Origin: Bacilli bacterium
GTDB taxonomy: Bacteria; Bacillota_I; Bacilli_A; RF39; UBA660
Direction of reading: 5' to 3'
DNA length: 64,000 bases
Assembly: GCA_900768815.1 (NCBI GenBank)
Contig: CAAGEE010000014.1
Span: 1-64,000 of the forward strand
Shown: piece by piece, positions 14,819-23,754 of the stretch
How positions within the stretch are numbered: the stretch's first letter is position 1
How the letters are laid out: each line of letters opens with the position of its first letter
Translations under genes and position numbers: made by a program
The notes under the pieces: generated by a model
Databases searched by the model: none
What the model was told of the DNA's origin: nothing
The model's input: only the letters and a program-made list of their open reading frames with translations

Positions 14819-16232
14819 TTATTATATATAGTAATAGAATACTTAGTATTTTCATTAGTATTGATTGTTTATATGAACGTGTATATGGAACTTTTATTTT
14901 TTGATTTAATAGATTAATTGTTTGTTCTTCGTTATTGTTAATTACTATTTCAAATTTTTCTACTGTATCATAACCTGGTGTTGTTGTTAATTGTTCTACT
15001 TTATATTTTCCGTAGTTGAGAGTAATTTCAGCAATGCCTAATTCATCTGTAGTAATTGTTTGTATTAGATTATTGTCTTCATCATATATATTAAAGTTTA
15101 TATTTTTTTCTGCTTGTTCTGTGTCATCTAAAAGATATTTCTTGTTGATAATGATTTTTGCTTTTATTACTTGATTATATAAATTTAATTCTATAGTAGG
15201 GTTTTCTTTTGTTAATTCGAATGTGTATGTTGTGTTATCTAGTTCATAACCATTACCAGCTTTTATTTCCTTTAGAAAATATTTTCCATATTTTAAATTT
15301 TTTATTATTGATTGGTGATTTTCGTCAATTGCTAGTTCATCTATTTCATTCATATTAGAATCATATAGTTGATAAATTGCTCCTTCTAATTTTGCTTTAC
15401 CTAGATTTTTATTACTATTCGTATCTTTGTCTAGTTTGTTTACTTTTATTTCTGTTTCTTTAACAGTTATTTTTATTTGAAATGTTTTTGGTTCTAGGTC
15501 TCCTGTCATTAATAAGTTTTGTGTTCCTGCTGCTTGGTAGAATATTAGAGGTTTATTGTAATAAGTATCTGTTTTTTTAAATGTTATAATATTTTCACCA
15601 AGACTTAAGTTTTTAAATTGTATTTTATTTCCTTCTATAAAAACTTTGTTACTTGTTGTATTGTAACTTTTTATAACGTTATTACTATCTTCTATGGTCA
15701 GTACTTCGTCTTTTACAATATTGTATGTGTTGTTACTGAAACTAGGTAGAGTATTGTACTCTTTTATTAGATTTTCTATTTGGCTTTTTTCATCTTCTAA
15801 TAAAGTTATTCTGTTACCATCTAATTTTGTTGTAAAATAAAAATCAGCATATGGATCAACAGTTCTCCAAATCATTATTTGTGCTATAGCATACCATTTC
15901 ATGTCATAATGGTCCTTATAATTGTAGCTAAAGTGAGCTATTTGTGATACTCGTTCTATTTGCTCTTTTGTTAAGTTTTCTGGTGTTATGGTACTAAAAT
16001 AGTCTTTTGAGTCGTTTAATCCAACGAATGGTTCTATGCAATATACATGATTATTAGTTCCTTGTTCTCTGTATACTCTGGCTTGTTGATAAAACTTGAT
16101 GTTATTTTCTGTAACTCGGTTCCAGGTGTATTTCATGTATTCTGCTTCATAAAATCTTGATGTTGTGGCTTTTACTGCGAATGGAGCTAATATTATCAGA
16201 GCTCCAATTAATGCAAATATTAATTTTTTCAT
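14811..16232 (-). CDS. Surface adhesin with thioester domain and SpaA/Cna-B repeats
   Basis: A 473-residue exported protein. Signal peptide to about residue 22; N-terminal thioester (TQXA-type) domain with Cys in VYCIEPF (about 65) and Gln in AIAQIMIW (about 118), the residues that can form an internal thioester for covalent binding to host targets. Two SpaA/Cna-B-like beta domains follow (about 255-355 and 355-445; for example GKYFLKEIKAGNGYEL and GKYKVEQLTTTPGYDT). The C-terminus has VPYTRS before a hydrophobic segment, in place of LPXTG. Start follows GGAGGAATA. The sortase gene overlaps its end. Confidence 0.85.
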   Translation of the reverse strand: MKKLIFALIGALIILAPFAVKATTSRFYEAEYMKYTWNRVTENNIKFYQQARVYREQGTNNHVYCIEPFVGLNDSKDYFSTITPENLTKEQIERVSQIAHFSYNYKDHYDMKWYAIAQIMIWRTVDPYADFYFTTKLDGNRITLLEDEKSQIENLIKEYNTLPSFSNNTYNIVKDEVLTIEDSNNVIKSYNTTSNKVFIEGNKIQFKNLSLGENIITFKKTDTYYNKPLIFYQAAGTQNLLMTGDLEPKTFQIKITVKETEIKVNKLDKDTNSNKNLGKAKLEGAIYQLYDSNMNEIDELAIDENHQSIIKNLKYGKYFLKEIKAGNGYELDNTTYTFELTKENPTIELNLYNQVIKAKIIINKKYLLDDTEQAEKNINFNIYDEDNNLIQTITTDELGIAEITLNYGKYKVEQLTTTPGYDTVEKFEIVINNNEEQTINLLNQKIKVPYTRSYKQSILMKILSILLLYIINV

Positions 16233-16337
16233 ATTATTCCTCCTCTTTGCACTAGGAGAATAACATTACTTGTTTTTATTTGCAAATTGCTAAAAATAAC
16301 AATTGGGTTAAATTTATTTTTAAATTAAGTATTTTGT

Positions 16338-16374
16338 CTTAGTAATTTTTAATAATTCGATTATTTTTACTAAG
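16338..16374. repeat. Nested inverted repeat, possible operator
   Basis: CTTAGTAA (16338-16345) and TTACTAAG (16367-16374) flank an inner AATAAT-TCG-ATTATT hairpin, with T-rich unpaired stretches on both sides. It lies in the 189-base gap upstream of the adhesin-sortase genes (leftward), where a promoter and its control site would be expected. No terminator tail on either strand. Confidence 0.4.
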
Positions 16375-16393
16375 GTGTTTAACAAGTTCATAT

Positions 16394-16417
16394 AAAAAAC
16401 ACACAAATTTGTGTGTT
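16394..16417 (-). terminator. Leftward terminator of the anchored repeat protein gene
   Basis: A perfect 20-base palindrome (AACACACAAA and its complement) followed on the minus strand by a run of T. A self-complementary stem with little loop. Confidence 0.65.
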
Positions 16418-16421
16418 GTGA

Positions 16422-17135
16422 TTAGTTTGTTGTATCAGTTTTTGTTTCTTCTTTGTTTTCTTCTTTATTTTCTGGTTTTTCTTTGTCTTCTGTACCATTT
16501 GATGGTGTAAGGACTTTTTGTTGTGGTTCATATACTTCTACTGTTCCAGTATATAGTATGCCGTTGTATGTTACGGTATATTTATAATTCCCTACTTTTT
16601 GTGTATCAACAGCCGTCAGATCTATTAGAATATTATTTTTTATATCATCTGTTAATGTTTCTTTAATATATATTTGTTTATCAGTTGATAATGGTGAACC
16701 AATAGTTAGTCTTAAGTTATTTACAGTTAAGTCAACATTAGGCAGTTCTTTTTCTTTAATTGTGAAACTTCCATTATACTTTTTCTTTTTATATGAAACT
16801 GTATATGTGTAAGTACCAGCTTCATTTGTTTTTATCATTGATGTATCTAGTTTTAAAGATTTTAACACTTCTTGATCTATATCATTCAAATTTTCTAAGT
16901 AGTCTTTTACATCTACACTTAGTGATTGATTTATTTCTAATTCCATATCTTTTAATTTTATTTCATTTGTTTTTATTTCGTCAACTCTTTTATGAACAAC
17001 TTCTAAGTCGTTTTTCTTAACTTCTGTTGGTTTTATCATGTTTTTCATTGTAAAGCCAGAGCCTAACATTATTACACCCCAAGAAGCTAAGGCAAGAGAA
17101 ATTATACGTGTTTCTTTTTTTGTTAATTTTCCCAT
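16422..17135 (-). CDS. Membrane-anchored protein with two Ig-like repeats
   Basis: A 237-residue protein I cannot assign. One N-terminal membrane segment (about 11-30) is followed by two similar beta-rich units of about 65 residues, each ending in a pattern like AGTYTYTVSYKKKKYNGSF or VGNYKYTVTYNGILYTGTV. A Glu/Lys/Thr/Asn-rich tail (about 205-237) looks disordered and could span the wall. It is encoded just upstream of the adhesin-sortase pair but has its own terminator. A role in surface structure is inferred. Confidence 0.6.
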   Translation of the reverse strand: MGKLTKKETRIISLALASWGVIMLGSGFTMKNMIKPTEVKKNDLEVVHKRVDEIKTNEIKLKDMELEINQSLSVDVKDYLENLNDIDQEVLKSLKLDTSMIKTNEAGTYTYTVSYKKKKYNGSFTIKEKELPNVDLTVNNLRLTIGSPLSTDKQIYIKETLTDDIKNNILIDLTAVDTQKVGNYKYTVTYNGILYTGTVEVYEPQQKVLTPSNGTEDKEKPENKEENKEETKTDTTN

Positions 17136-17165
17136 ATACTACGCTACTCCCTATCTTTATACTTA

Positions 17166-17194
17166 ATTATATTATATATGAATTTAATAAACAA
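17166..17194 (-). promoter_or_regulatory. Leftward sigma-A promoter
   Basis: On the minus strand TTGTTT, 17 bases, TATAAT. It serves the anchored repeat protein gene that starts at 17135 and is divergent from the NfeD promoter. Confidence 0.55.
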
Positions 17195-17204
17195 GAGAAA
17201 TTTG

Positions 17205-17233
17205 TTGAAATTTGCATTTTGATTTCATATAAT
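17205..17233 (+). promoter_or_regulatory. Sigma-A promoter for the NfeD/SPFH operon
   Basis: TTGAAA, 17 bases, TATAAT, 22 bases before the ATG at 17256. Confidence 0.7.
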
Positions 17234-17255
17234 AATAAGTGAAGAGGTGAGTTTT

Positions 17256-17675
17256 ATGGCTATTTATTGGTTTATTGCTTGTTTATTTTTAATATTTGTA
17301 GAAATATCAACAATTAACTTGGTTTCTATTTGGTTTGCGATAGGTGCATTTTTCTCGATGGTACTTGCAATATTTATTGATAACCTTTTATTACAACTAT
17401 TAGTATTTATAACTGTTAGTATTATTGCTTTATTAATAACTAAACCAGTAGTTAATAAGTTTAAGAAGAATGATGTTGTGCCAACTAATGTTGATCGAGT
17501 TATTGGTAAGAGAGCAGAAGTAATAAAAAAAATAACACCTGATGAATATGGTGAGGTTAAAGTTTTAGGTGCTATTTGGACTGCTACTAGTGATACTGTT
17601 TTAAATGTTTCTGATAAAGTCATTGTAAAGAAGATAGATGGCGTAAAACTTGTTGTTGAAAAGGAGGAAAAATAA
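17256..17675 (+). CDS. NfeD-like membrane protein
   Basis: A 139-residue protein with N-terminal membrane segments (about 1-60) and a C-terminal OB-fold-like domain (GKRAEVIKKITPDEYGEVKVLGAIW is cut from the typical NfeD pattern, ending in VKKIDGVKLVVE). NfeD proteins pair with SPFH proteins, here the next gene starting one base after the stop. ATG 17256 is preferred to GTG 17247, which lies in the GAGGTGA binding site. Confidence 0.88.
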   Translation: MAIYWFIACLFLIFVEISTINLVSIWFAIGAFFSMVLAIFIDNLLLQLLVFITVSIIALLITKPVVNKFKKNDVVPTNVDRVIGKRAEVIKKITPDEYGEVKVLGAIWTATSDTVLNVSDKVIVKKIDGVKLVVEKEEK

Positions 17676-18578
17676 ATGGAATTTTTAATATTAATGCTTG
17701 TTGTTCTTGGAATTTTAGCTTCTGGAATTAAAATTATTCCACAATCAAAGGCTATAGTTGTTGAAAGATTGGGTGCATATAATAGAACTATTCAAACTGG
17801 TCTACATTATGTAATACCTATATTTGAGAGAGTTGCTAATGTTGTTAGTTTAAAAGAAAGAGTTAGCGATTTTGCACCACAACCTGTTATTACAAAAGAT
17901 AATGTTACTATGCAAATTGATACAGTTGTTTATTTGCAAATTACTGATTCTAAACTTTATACTTATGGGGTTGAGAATCCAGTTAATGCTATTGAAAATT
18001 TAACTGCTACTACTTTACGTAATATTATTGGTGAGTTGGAGTTAGATGAGACATTAACATCTCGTGATGTTATTAATGCAAAGATGAGAGCTATTTTGGA
18101 TGAAGCTACTGATCCTTGGGGTATTAAAGTTAACCGTGTAGAGGTAAAGAACATATTACCACCTAAGGATATTCAAGAAGCTATGGAAAAGCAAATGAGA
18201 GCAGAACGTGAAAGACGTGAAGCTATATTAAAAGCTGAAGGCGAGAAGAAAGCTGCTATTTTAATTGCTGAAGGTGAAAAAGAGAGTGCTATTTTAAGAG
18301 CTGATGCTAAACGTGAAACACATATTAGAGAGGCCGAAGGTGAGGCTACAGCAATTCTTAAAATTCAAGAAGCAACTGCTGAAGGTTTAAAACTATTAAA
18401 GAGTGCTGGTATGGATGATGCCGTTTTAAAATATAAAAGTTATGAAGCAATGGTAAAAGTTGCTAATGGTAATGCTACTAAGATTATTGTTCCTAGCGAA
18501 TTACAAAACTTAGCAACAATAGGTACTACAATCAATGAAATGATTGATAAACCAAAAGATAAGAAAAATGAAAAATAG
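17676..18578 (+). CDS. SPFH/stomatin-like membrane protein
   Basis: A 300-residue protein with one N-terminal membrane segment, a band-7/SPFH domain (KAIVVERLGAYNRTIQTGLHYVIP onward as two short family signatures) and a long charged coiled coil of alternating GEKKAAIL/GEKESAIL units (about 175-225). Members oligomerise in the membrane and organise microdomains; together with NfeD this is the stomatin-type pair. Start immediately follows the nfeD stop, with AAGGAGG inside the upstream gene. Confidence 0.92.
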   Translation: MEFLILMLVVLGILASGIKIIPQSKAIVVERLGAYNRTIQTGLHYVIPIFERVANVVSLKERVSDFAPQPVITKDNVTMQIDTVVYLQITDSKLYTYGVENPVNAIENLTATTLRNIIGELELDETLTSRDVINAKMRAILDEATDPWGIKVNRVEVKNILPPKDIQEAMEKQMRAERERREAILKAEGEKKAAILIAEGEKESAILRADAKRETHIREAEGEATAILKIQEATAEGLKLLKSAGMDDAVLKYKSYEAMVKVANGNATKIIVPSELQNLATIGTTINEMIDKPKDKKNEK

Positions 18579-18600
18579 AAGTTATTACTTCTATTTTTTT
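18571..18600. terminator. Bidirectional terminator
   Basis: AAAAATAGAAGT-TATT-ACTTCTATTTTT, a 12-pair stem with A and T runs on both sides, between the converging SPFH and DUF1294 genes. Confidence 0.85.
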
Positions 18601-18851
18601 AAGTATAAATATATAATTGACTGAATTAGAATTAAGAGAGGAATAAATATTATGAATTTATTCTTTTTTGTTTTATGATGAAAAAGTAACATAGATAAAA
18701 GTTCTCCAATACTACCACCAATTATTGATATAAAAAGAAGAGTATGTTCTTTAATACGCCATTTATTTTTACAGGCTTTTATTTTATCAGCTAGTATTAA
18801 AATAAAACCAATAATATTTATTATTATTAAGTAGTAATTAATTATTTTCAT
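18591..18851 (-). CDS. DUF1294 family small membrane protein
   Basis: An 86-residue protein with three hydrophobic segments. The core ADKIKA...WRIKEHTLLFISIIGGSIGELL with MLLFHHKTKKNKF matches the DUF1294 pattern (ADK.A, WRI.E, GG..G, HKT.K..F). Function unknown. It overlaps the radical SAM gene by 14 bases and is probably co-translated with it. Confidence 0.85.
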   Translation of the reverse strand: MKIINYYLIIINIIGFILILADKIKACKNKWRIKEHTLLFISIIGGSIGELLSMLLFHHKTKKNKFIIFIPLLILIQSIIYLYLKK

Positions 18852-19785
18852 TTAACTTTTTACCTTGATAAGTATCTCTTTTTACCATTTCTTTATCAAT
18901 ATCATTTAAAACACAGAATTTTTTTAATAACCAATTTGGTTCTACTAAGTCATCTGCTTTTGGGTCTCCAGTTATACGATGAATTACTATTTCTGGTCTT
19001 AATAGTTCTAATTGGTCTATTACAATGTCAATGTATTCTTCTTTTGTTAAGGTTTTAAAGTGTTCTTTTTCATAGAGCGTTTCTAGTGGAGTGTTTTTTA
19101 AGATACTTAGCATATGTATTTTTATACCTTGAATGTCTAAATCGTTTAAATATTTTATAGTATTTAACATATCTTCTTTTGTTTCGTATGGTAATCCATT
19201 TATAATATGTACTACTACATCAATGTTTCTTTTTCTTAGTTCATTTACCATGTTTTTAAAGCAAGCAATAGTGTGACATCTATTTATTAATTTGGATGTT
19301 TTTTCATTTGTTGTTTGGAGACCTAGTTCAATTGTTAAATAAGTTCTTTTGTTTAATTCTTCTAAATAATCTAGACATTCATTTGATATGGCATCTGGTC
19401 TAGTAGCAATATTTAGTCCGACGACATCTTCTTGACTGAGAATTTTTTCATATAATTTTTTTAATTTTTTTACTGGAGCATAAGTATTAGTATGAGCTTG
19501 GAAATAACCTATGTATTTGGCTTTTGACCATTTCTTTAACATTATTTCTTTTACTTTATTGAATTGAACTTCAATAGGTTCGGTTTTATCGCCAGCAAAT
19601 TCTCCAGAACCTAATTTTGAACAGTATATGCAACCATTATAACCAACTGTACCGTCTATATTTGGGCAACTAAAACCAGCGTCGAGACTAATTTTAAATA
19701 CCTTCTCATTGAATTTATTTTTATAGTAGTAATCTAGAGTATGATATCTCTTGTTAGTATTGCTATATTTAAATGGATTTGTCAT
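18838..19785 (-). CDS. Radical SAM protein, YhcC (TIGR01212) family
   Basis: A 315-residue radical SAM protein. The cluster cysteines are in FSCPNIDG...GCIYCS, the spacing of the YhcC/TIGR01212 family rather than the simple CX3CX2C. Other family phrases are YFQAHTNTYAP, GLNIATRPDAI and ELGLQTTNEKT. The substrate is not known; links to tRNA or ribosome modification are suggested for relatives. Start ATG follows GGTGATGTAA. The gene is divergent from the VanY-like gene. Confidence 0.9.
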   Translation of the reverse strand: MTNPFKYSNTNKRYHTLDYYYKNKFNEKVFKISLDAGFSCPNIDGTVGYNGCIYCSKLGSGEFAGDKTEPIEVQFNKVKEIMLKKWSKAKYIGYFQAHTNTYAPVKKLKKLYEKILSQEDVVGLNIATRPDAISNECLDYLEELNKRTYLTIELGLQTTNEKTSKLINRCHTIACFKNMVNELRKRNIDVVVHIINGLPYETKEDMLNTIKYLNDLDIQGIKIHMLSILKNTPLETLYEKEHFKTLTKEEYIDIVIDQLELLRPEIVIHRITGDPKADDLVEPNWLLKKFCVLNDIDKEMVKRDTYQGKKLNENN

Positions 19786-19828
19786 TTACATCACCAATGT
19801 ATATTTTATCATAAAAACAAGGTTTTTT

Positions 19829-19838
19829 GTGATATACT
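19829..19838 (+). promoter_or_regulatory. Extended -10 promoter
   Basis: GTGaTATACT, with TG at the extended position and no recognisable -35. It lies 23 bases before the TTG start at 19862. The same TGTGATATACTT string recurs at 49297-49308. Confidence 0.45.
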
Positions 19839-19861
19839 TTATGTATGGTAGGTGATCTTGT

Positions 19862-20989
19862 TTGGCGAAAAAGCGAAAGTTAAAGTTGAAGAGACCAGTT
19901 GTCGGTGTTTTAAAAGTTTTTTTTGTTATTTTTATATTCTTTTTAGGAGTATTTTGTTTTTATATGTATCAAGTTAGGAGTATTACTAAGCTTAATTATA
20001 GTTATAATGCTGCTACTAAGGTGTTATTTTTTGGAAAAAAAGACTATGTAAAGAATATTAATTATAGTAAAACTCTTAATGCTGCTTTTCAAAGTAAGTA
20101 TTATATGGAGAGTAATTTAGATAGTTATGCAAAGATTAGCTATCAAGATCAAAAGAATTTAATTAAAAATATTAATACTTTGATTAAGAGGGGTTATAGT
20201 AATAATAATATTTCTCTTATACTTAGTCATGGTGATGATAATGATGTTAGTGAATTTGCTAAAAGAGAAAAAATTAAATACTTAGAAGAGTTTTATAGTA
20301 TTAGTTATGCTAAATTAAAATATTATGATCGGTATGTTAAATATTCTAGAGAAACTGGTGAGGATGAGGAGACTACTGTTGTTTGTGTTAATTTAGGTAT
20401 GGATAATGCTGATTATGTTAATCCTACTAAAGTTAGTAAGTTTTCTAAGGAAATGTTAGTTAATAAGCATTATATGTTAGATGAAAATTTTGTTCCGGAT
20501 GATTTGATTGAGTTTGATAAGGAGTATACTAATGGAGAAGTTCAAAAGGGTAGTAGAGAAGCCGTAGTTGCTTTTGCACAGATGCATAAGGCAGCTAAAA
20601 AAGATGGATTAGGATTAGTTATTAACTCTAGTTATCGTTCGTATAAAGATCAAGAGGAATTATGTGCTTATTATAGGGAATTATATGGAGATGGGTATGT
20701 AAATCGATATGTTGCTTTTCCTGGTTATTCTGAGCATCAAACTGGTCTTGCTTTTGATATAGGAAGTACTACAAGTAATATTTTTGCTCAATCGGAAGAG
20801 TATAAGTGGATGTTAGACAATGCATATAAGTATGGGTTTATTTTAAGATTTACTAATAAAAAAATGTCATATACTGGTTTTAGGTCTGAACCTTGGCATT
20901 ACCGATATGTAGGTAAAAAAATAGCTAAGTATATTTATGAAAATAACATTTCTTATGAAGAATATTATGTCCAGTTTTTAAATGATTAG
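19862..20989 (+). CDS. VanY-type D-alanyl-D-alanine carboxypeptidase
   Basis: A 375-residue wall enzyme with a basic N-terminus, a membrane anchor (about 15-38), a helical N-terminal region and a C-terminal peptidase M15B domain. Zinc and catalytic signatures are SSYRSYKDQE, YSEHQTGLAFDIG (His about 292) and EPWHYRYVG. It removes terminal D-Ala from stem peptides. The start is TTG with GGTGAT upstream; no ATG or GTG fits better. Single-gene unit. Confidence 0.9.
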   Translation: MAKKRKLKLKRPVVGVLKVFFVIFIFFLGVFCFYMYQVRSITKLNYSYNAATKVLFFGKKDYVKNINYSKTLNAAFQSKYYMESNLDSYAKISYQDQKNLIKNINTLIKRGYSNNNISLILSHGDDNDVSEFAKREKIKYLEEFYSISYAKLKYYDRYVKYSRETGEDEETTVVCVNLGMDNADYVNPTKVSKFSKEMLVNKHYMLDENFVPDDLIEFDKEYTNGEVQKGSREAVVAFAQMHKAAKKDGLGLVINSSYRSYKDQEELCAYYRELYGDGYVNRYVAFPGYSEHQTGLAFDIGSTTSNIFAQSEEYKWMLDNAYKYGFILRFTNKKMSYTGFRSEPWHYRYVGKKIAKYIYENNISYEEYYVQFLND

Positions 20990-21003
20990 TTTTTTACTTT
21001 TTC

Positions 21004-21032
21004 TTGGAATATTTATAAATATATGTTATTAT
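21004..21032 (+). promoter_or_regulatory. Sigma-A promoter with extended -10
   Basis: TTGGAA, 17 bases, TATTAT with TG, 28 bases before the GH31 start. Confidence 0.55.
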
Positions 21033-21060
21033 GTTACTAGAATATTAAGAGGTGTTGGGT

Positions 21061-23484
21061 ATGTATCCACTTGGAAAACAATTTGAAGTTGATTATACAA
21101 AAACTAAGTGCAATAGTAAAAATGTTATTCAAGGTAAATTTTTCCGTATTTCTGTTATTACGGAAAGAGTTGTACGTTTGGAATATTCACCTAGTGGACA
21201 ATTTATTGATAGACCGACACAACTGATTTTAAGAAGGAATGTAGGATCAGTTGATTTTTCTATGCGACAAGATAATAATATTTTAGAAATTACGACTAAG
21301 TATTTTTCATTAGCTTATGTTAAAGAAAAGCCGTTTATTGGTACTAAGATTGATCCTATGAAAAACTTAAGGATAACTTTGGCTAGTCATGAAAAAGATC
21401 GAAATAAAGATTGGTTTATTGGGCAAGCTGAAGCAAGAAACTTAAATGGTAATATGATTTCCGTTGATGTTGAGAATGCTCCGACATATTTAAAAGGACT
21501 ATACTCTTTAGATGGTTTTGCTTCTATTAATGATAGTTATAATAAAGTTATTATGGAAGATGGTACTTTAGCAGATCCTCCAGCAGATCATATTGATATA
21601 TATGTGTTTATGTATGATAGAGATTTTAAACATGTCTTATCAGATTATTTTAAGATTACTGGTTCTCCATCTTTAATACCAAGATATGCTCTTGGAAATT
21701 GGTGGAGTAGAAATGTTACTTATGATGATAAAAGTGTTCAATCTTTAATACGTAATTTTGAAAGAAAGAGGATACCTATATCAATAGTTTTATTTGATAA
21801 TGATTGGCATTATAGAAATATTGGCAATTATAAAAGTCTTAAATCGGGATTTTCTTTTAATAATGAATTATTTGTAGATCCTAAAAAAATGATTGATCAA
21901 TTTCATGTTAGAGGTATTAGGGTTGGATTATGTATTAATCCTACTGAAGGAATTTTTCCACATGAGATGTTTTATAAACAAGCTATTGAGTATTTATCTT
22001 TACCGGAAAATACAATTATTAAGTTTGATCCTCTAAATCCTAAACTTTTGGATGTTGTTTTTAAGATGTTTTTGCATCCATTAGAGTCTTATGGTGTTGA
22101 TTTCTTTTGGAATGATTATTATGGGGATGTTAAAAATCCTATTAATTTGTGGGCTACGACACATTATTTATATTTAGATTCTAAAAGAAGTGTGAGTAAA
22201 AGAGGAATGTTATTATCACGTGGGCCGGTTTATGCTCCACATAGATATGGTATATTATATGGTGGTTCTAGTGAGATTAGTTGGGAAGAGTTAAAGAAAC
22301 TACCTTTTATGTATTTAAATGCGGCTAATATTGGTGTTAGTTGGTGGAGTCATGATGTTGGTGGTAACCATGGTGGTATTGAAGAAGGGGATTTATATGT
22401 ACGTTATTTGCAACTAAGTACATTTGGTCCGATATTAAGATTTCATGGTGCTAGAGGAGATTATTATAAAAAAGAACCTTGGTTATGGGATGCTCAGACC
22501 GAGTCTATAGCAGCAGATTATTTAAGACTTAGACATAGATTAATACCATATTTATATACAGAAGCTTATAATTACACTAGATCTGGTGTACCTTTAATTC
22601 AACCATTTTATTATAATTATATGTGGGTTTATGATGATGTATTGTATAGGAATCAATATTATTTTGGATCACAATTATTGGTTTGTCCAATTCTTGATAA
22701 GATGGATACAGTAATGAATCGTACTTTACATAGATTCTTTATTCCAGATGGAATTTGGTATGATTTAATTACTGGTAAGAAATTTCCTGGTAATAAAAAA
22801 TATGTGTCTTTCTTTAAAGAAGAAGATTATCCCGTGTTTGCACATGCGGGTTCAATAATACCACTATCAAATAGAAGTGATTATAATAATACTGGTATTC
22901 CTACAGATTTAGAGATTCAAATATTCCCAGGAGTAAGTAATACTTATACTTTGTATGAAGATGATGGTGTAACAGCATTATATAAAGAAGGATATTTCTT
23001 AAAAACATCAATAGATTATAACTATTTACGTAATAACTATACAGTAATTATTCGATCTATTGAAGGTAAGAGTGGTATTGTACCAGATAGAAGAAATTAT
23101 AAGATGGTATTTAGAAATACTAAACAGGCTGATAGTGTTACTGCATACTTTAATAATGAAAAGATAGATATTGTTAGTTATGTTGACGCTAATGACTTTG
23201 TTGTTGAAATAAAGAATTGTCCTTCAGTTGGACAGTTAACAATAAATTGTAAGGGGAAAGACATTGAAATAGATGCAATGCGATTAATTAATGATGATGT
23301 TAAGAGTATCTTAATGGATTTAAAAATTAATACGTACTTAAAAGAAGAAATAGCAGATATTATGTTTGGAGAATTACCTTTAAAGAAGAAAAGAATTGCG
23401 ATTAGAAAGTTAAAAAATAAGAAACTTTCTAAAGAATACATTACTCTTTTCTTAAGATTAATTGAATATATGAGTGAAGTATAG
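21061..23484 (+). CDS. Glycoside hydrolase family 31 protein
   Basis: An 807-residue cytoplasmic protein (no signal peptide) with the GH31 layout: N-terminal beta-sandwich, TIM barrel and C-terminal beta domains, plus an extra helical tail (about 735-807). The nucleophile Asp is in FFWNDYYGD (about 352), and WWSHDVGG (about 432) is the following family motif. The segment that usually reads W(T/S)GD, with the acid/base Asp, reads YGGSS here (403-404). Alpha-glucosidase or alpha-xylosidase activity is family knowledge and may not hold. ATG 21061 has AAGAGGTG at proper spacing. Confidence 0.85.
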   Translation: MYPLGKQFEVDYTKTKCNSKNVIQGKFFRISVITERVVRLEYSPSGQFIDRPTQLILRRNVGSVDFSMRQDNNILEITTKYFSLAYVKEKPFIGTKIDPMKNLRITLASHEKDRNKDWFIGQAEARNLNGNMISVDVENAPTYLKGLYSLDGFASINDSYNKVIMEDGTLADPPADHIDIYVFMYDRDFKHVLSDYFKITGSPSLIPRYALGNWWSRNVTYDDKSVQSLIRNFERKRIPISIVLFDNDWHYRNIGNYKSLKSGFSFNNELFVDPKKMIDQFHVRGIRVGLCINPTEGIFPHEMFYKQAIEYLSLPENTIIKFDPLNPKLLDVVFKMFLHPLESYGVDFFWNDYYGDVKNPINLWATTHYLYLDSKRSVSKRGMLLSRGPVYAPHRYGILYGGSSEISWEELKKLPFMYLNAANIGVSWWSHDVGGNHGGIEEGDLYVRYLQLSTFGPILRFHGARGDYYKKEPWLWDAQTESIAADYLRLRHRLIPYLYTEAYNYTRSGVPLIQPFYYNYMWVYDDVLYRNQYYFGSQLLVCPILDKMDTVMNRTLHRFFIPDGIWYDLITGKKFPGNKKYVSFFKEEDYPVFAHAGSIIPLSNRSDYNNTGIPTDLEIQIFPGVSNTYTLYEDDGVTALYKEGYFLKTSIDYNYLRNNYTVIIRSIEGKSGIVPDRRNYKMVFRNTKQADSVTAYFNNEKIDIVSYVDANDFVVEIKNCPSVGQLTINCKGKDIEIDAMRLINDDVKSILMDLKINTYLKEEIADIMFGELPLKKKRIAIRKLKNKKLSKEYITLFLRLIEYMSEV

Positions 23485-23495
23485 TAAAAAAGTAC

Positions 23496-23524
23496 TTGAA
23501 AAAGTTAAGGAAATCTACTATACT
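23496..23524 (+). promoter_or_regulatory. Sigma-A promoter of the leuS T-box transcript
   Basis: TTGAAA, 17 bases, TATACT. Predicted start near 23531. Confidence 0.7.
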
Positions 23525-23530
23525 AGGTGT

Positions 23531-23745
23531 ATATTTTTTGAATATTGTTAGTAGTAGTAGCAGTTTCTTAATATTTTAGAGAGCTTATGATTGGTGAAAA
23601 TAAGTATATTTGGATTGTGAACTTGACTAATTTTGTAATAGTTGGGTAAGACCATTATATCTATTAAAGCTGCATAGTTTTATACTATGAAGTAAGGTGG
23701 TACCGCGAATATTTCGTCCTTATGTATAATAAGGACGTTTTTTTT
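23531..23745 (+). promoter_or_regulatory. T-box riboswitch, leucine
   Basis: The T-box sequence AAGGTGGTACCGCG is at 23694-23707, and the terminator CGTCCTTAT...ATAAGGACG with eight T at 23715-23745. The 5' half holds stem I; the specifier is most likely CTT (Leu) at 23622-23624 in GTGAACTTGACT. Uncharged tRNA-Leu would stabilise the antiterminator and allow transcription of the membrane protein gene at 23755 and leuS. Specifier assignment is by eye and agrees with the downstream synthetase. Confidence 0.92.
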
Positions 23746-23754
23746 GGAGGTTTT

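Noticed and set aside
14511..14831. Rightward open frame opposite the sortase gene
   Set aside because: The sortase frame on the other strand has clear catalytic motifs; this frame is a hydrophobic shadow.
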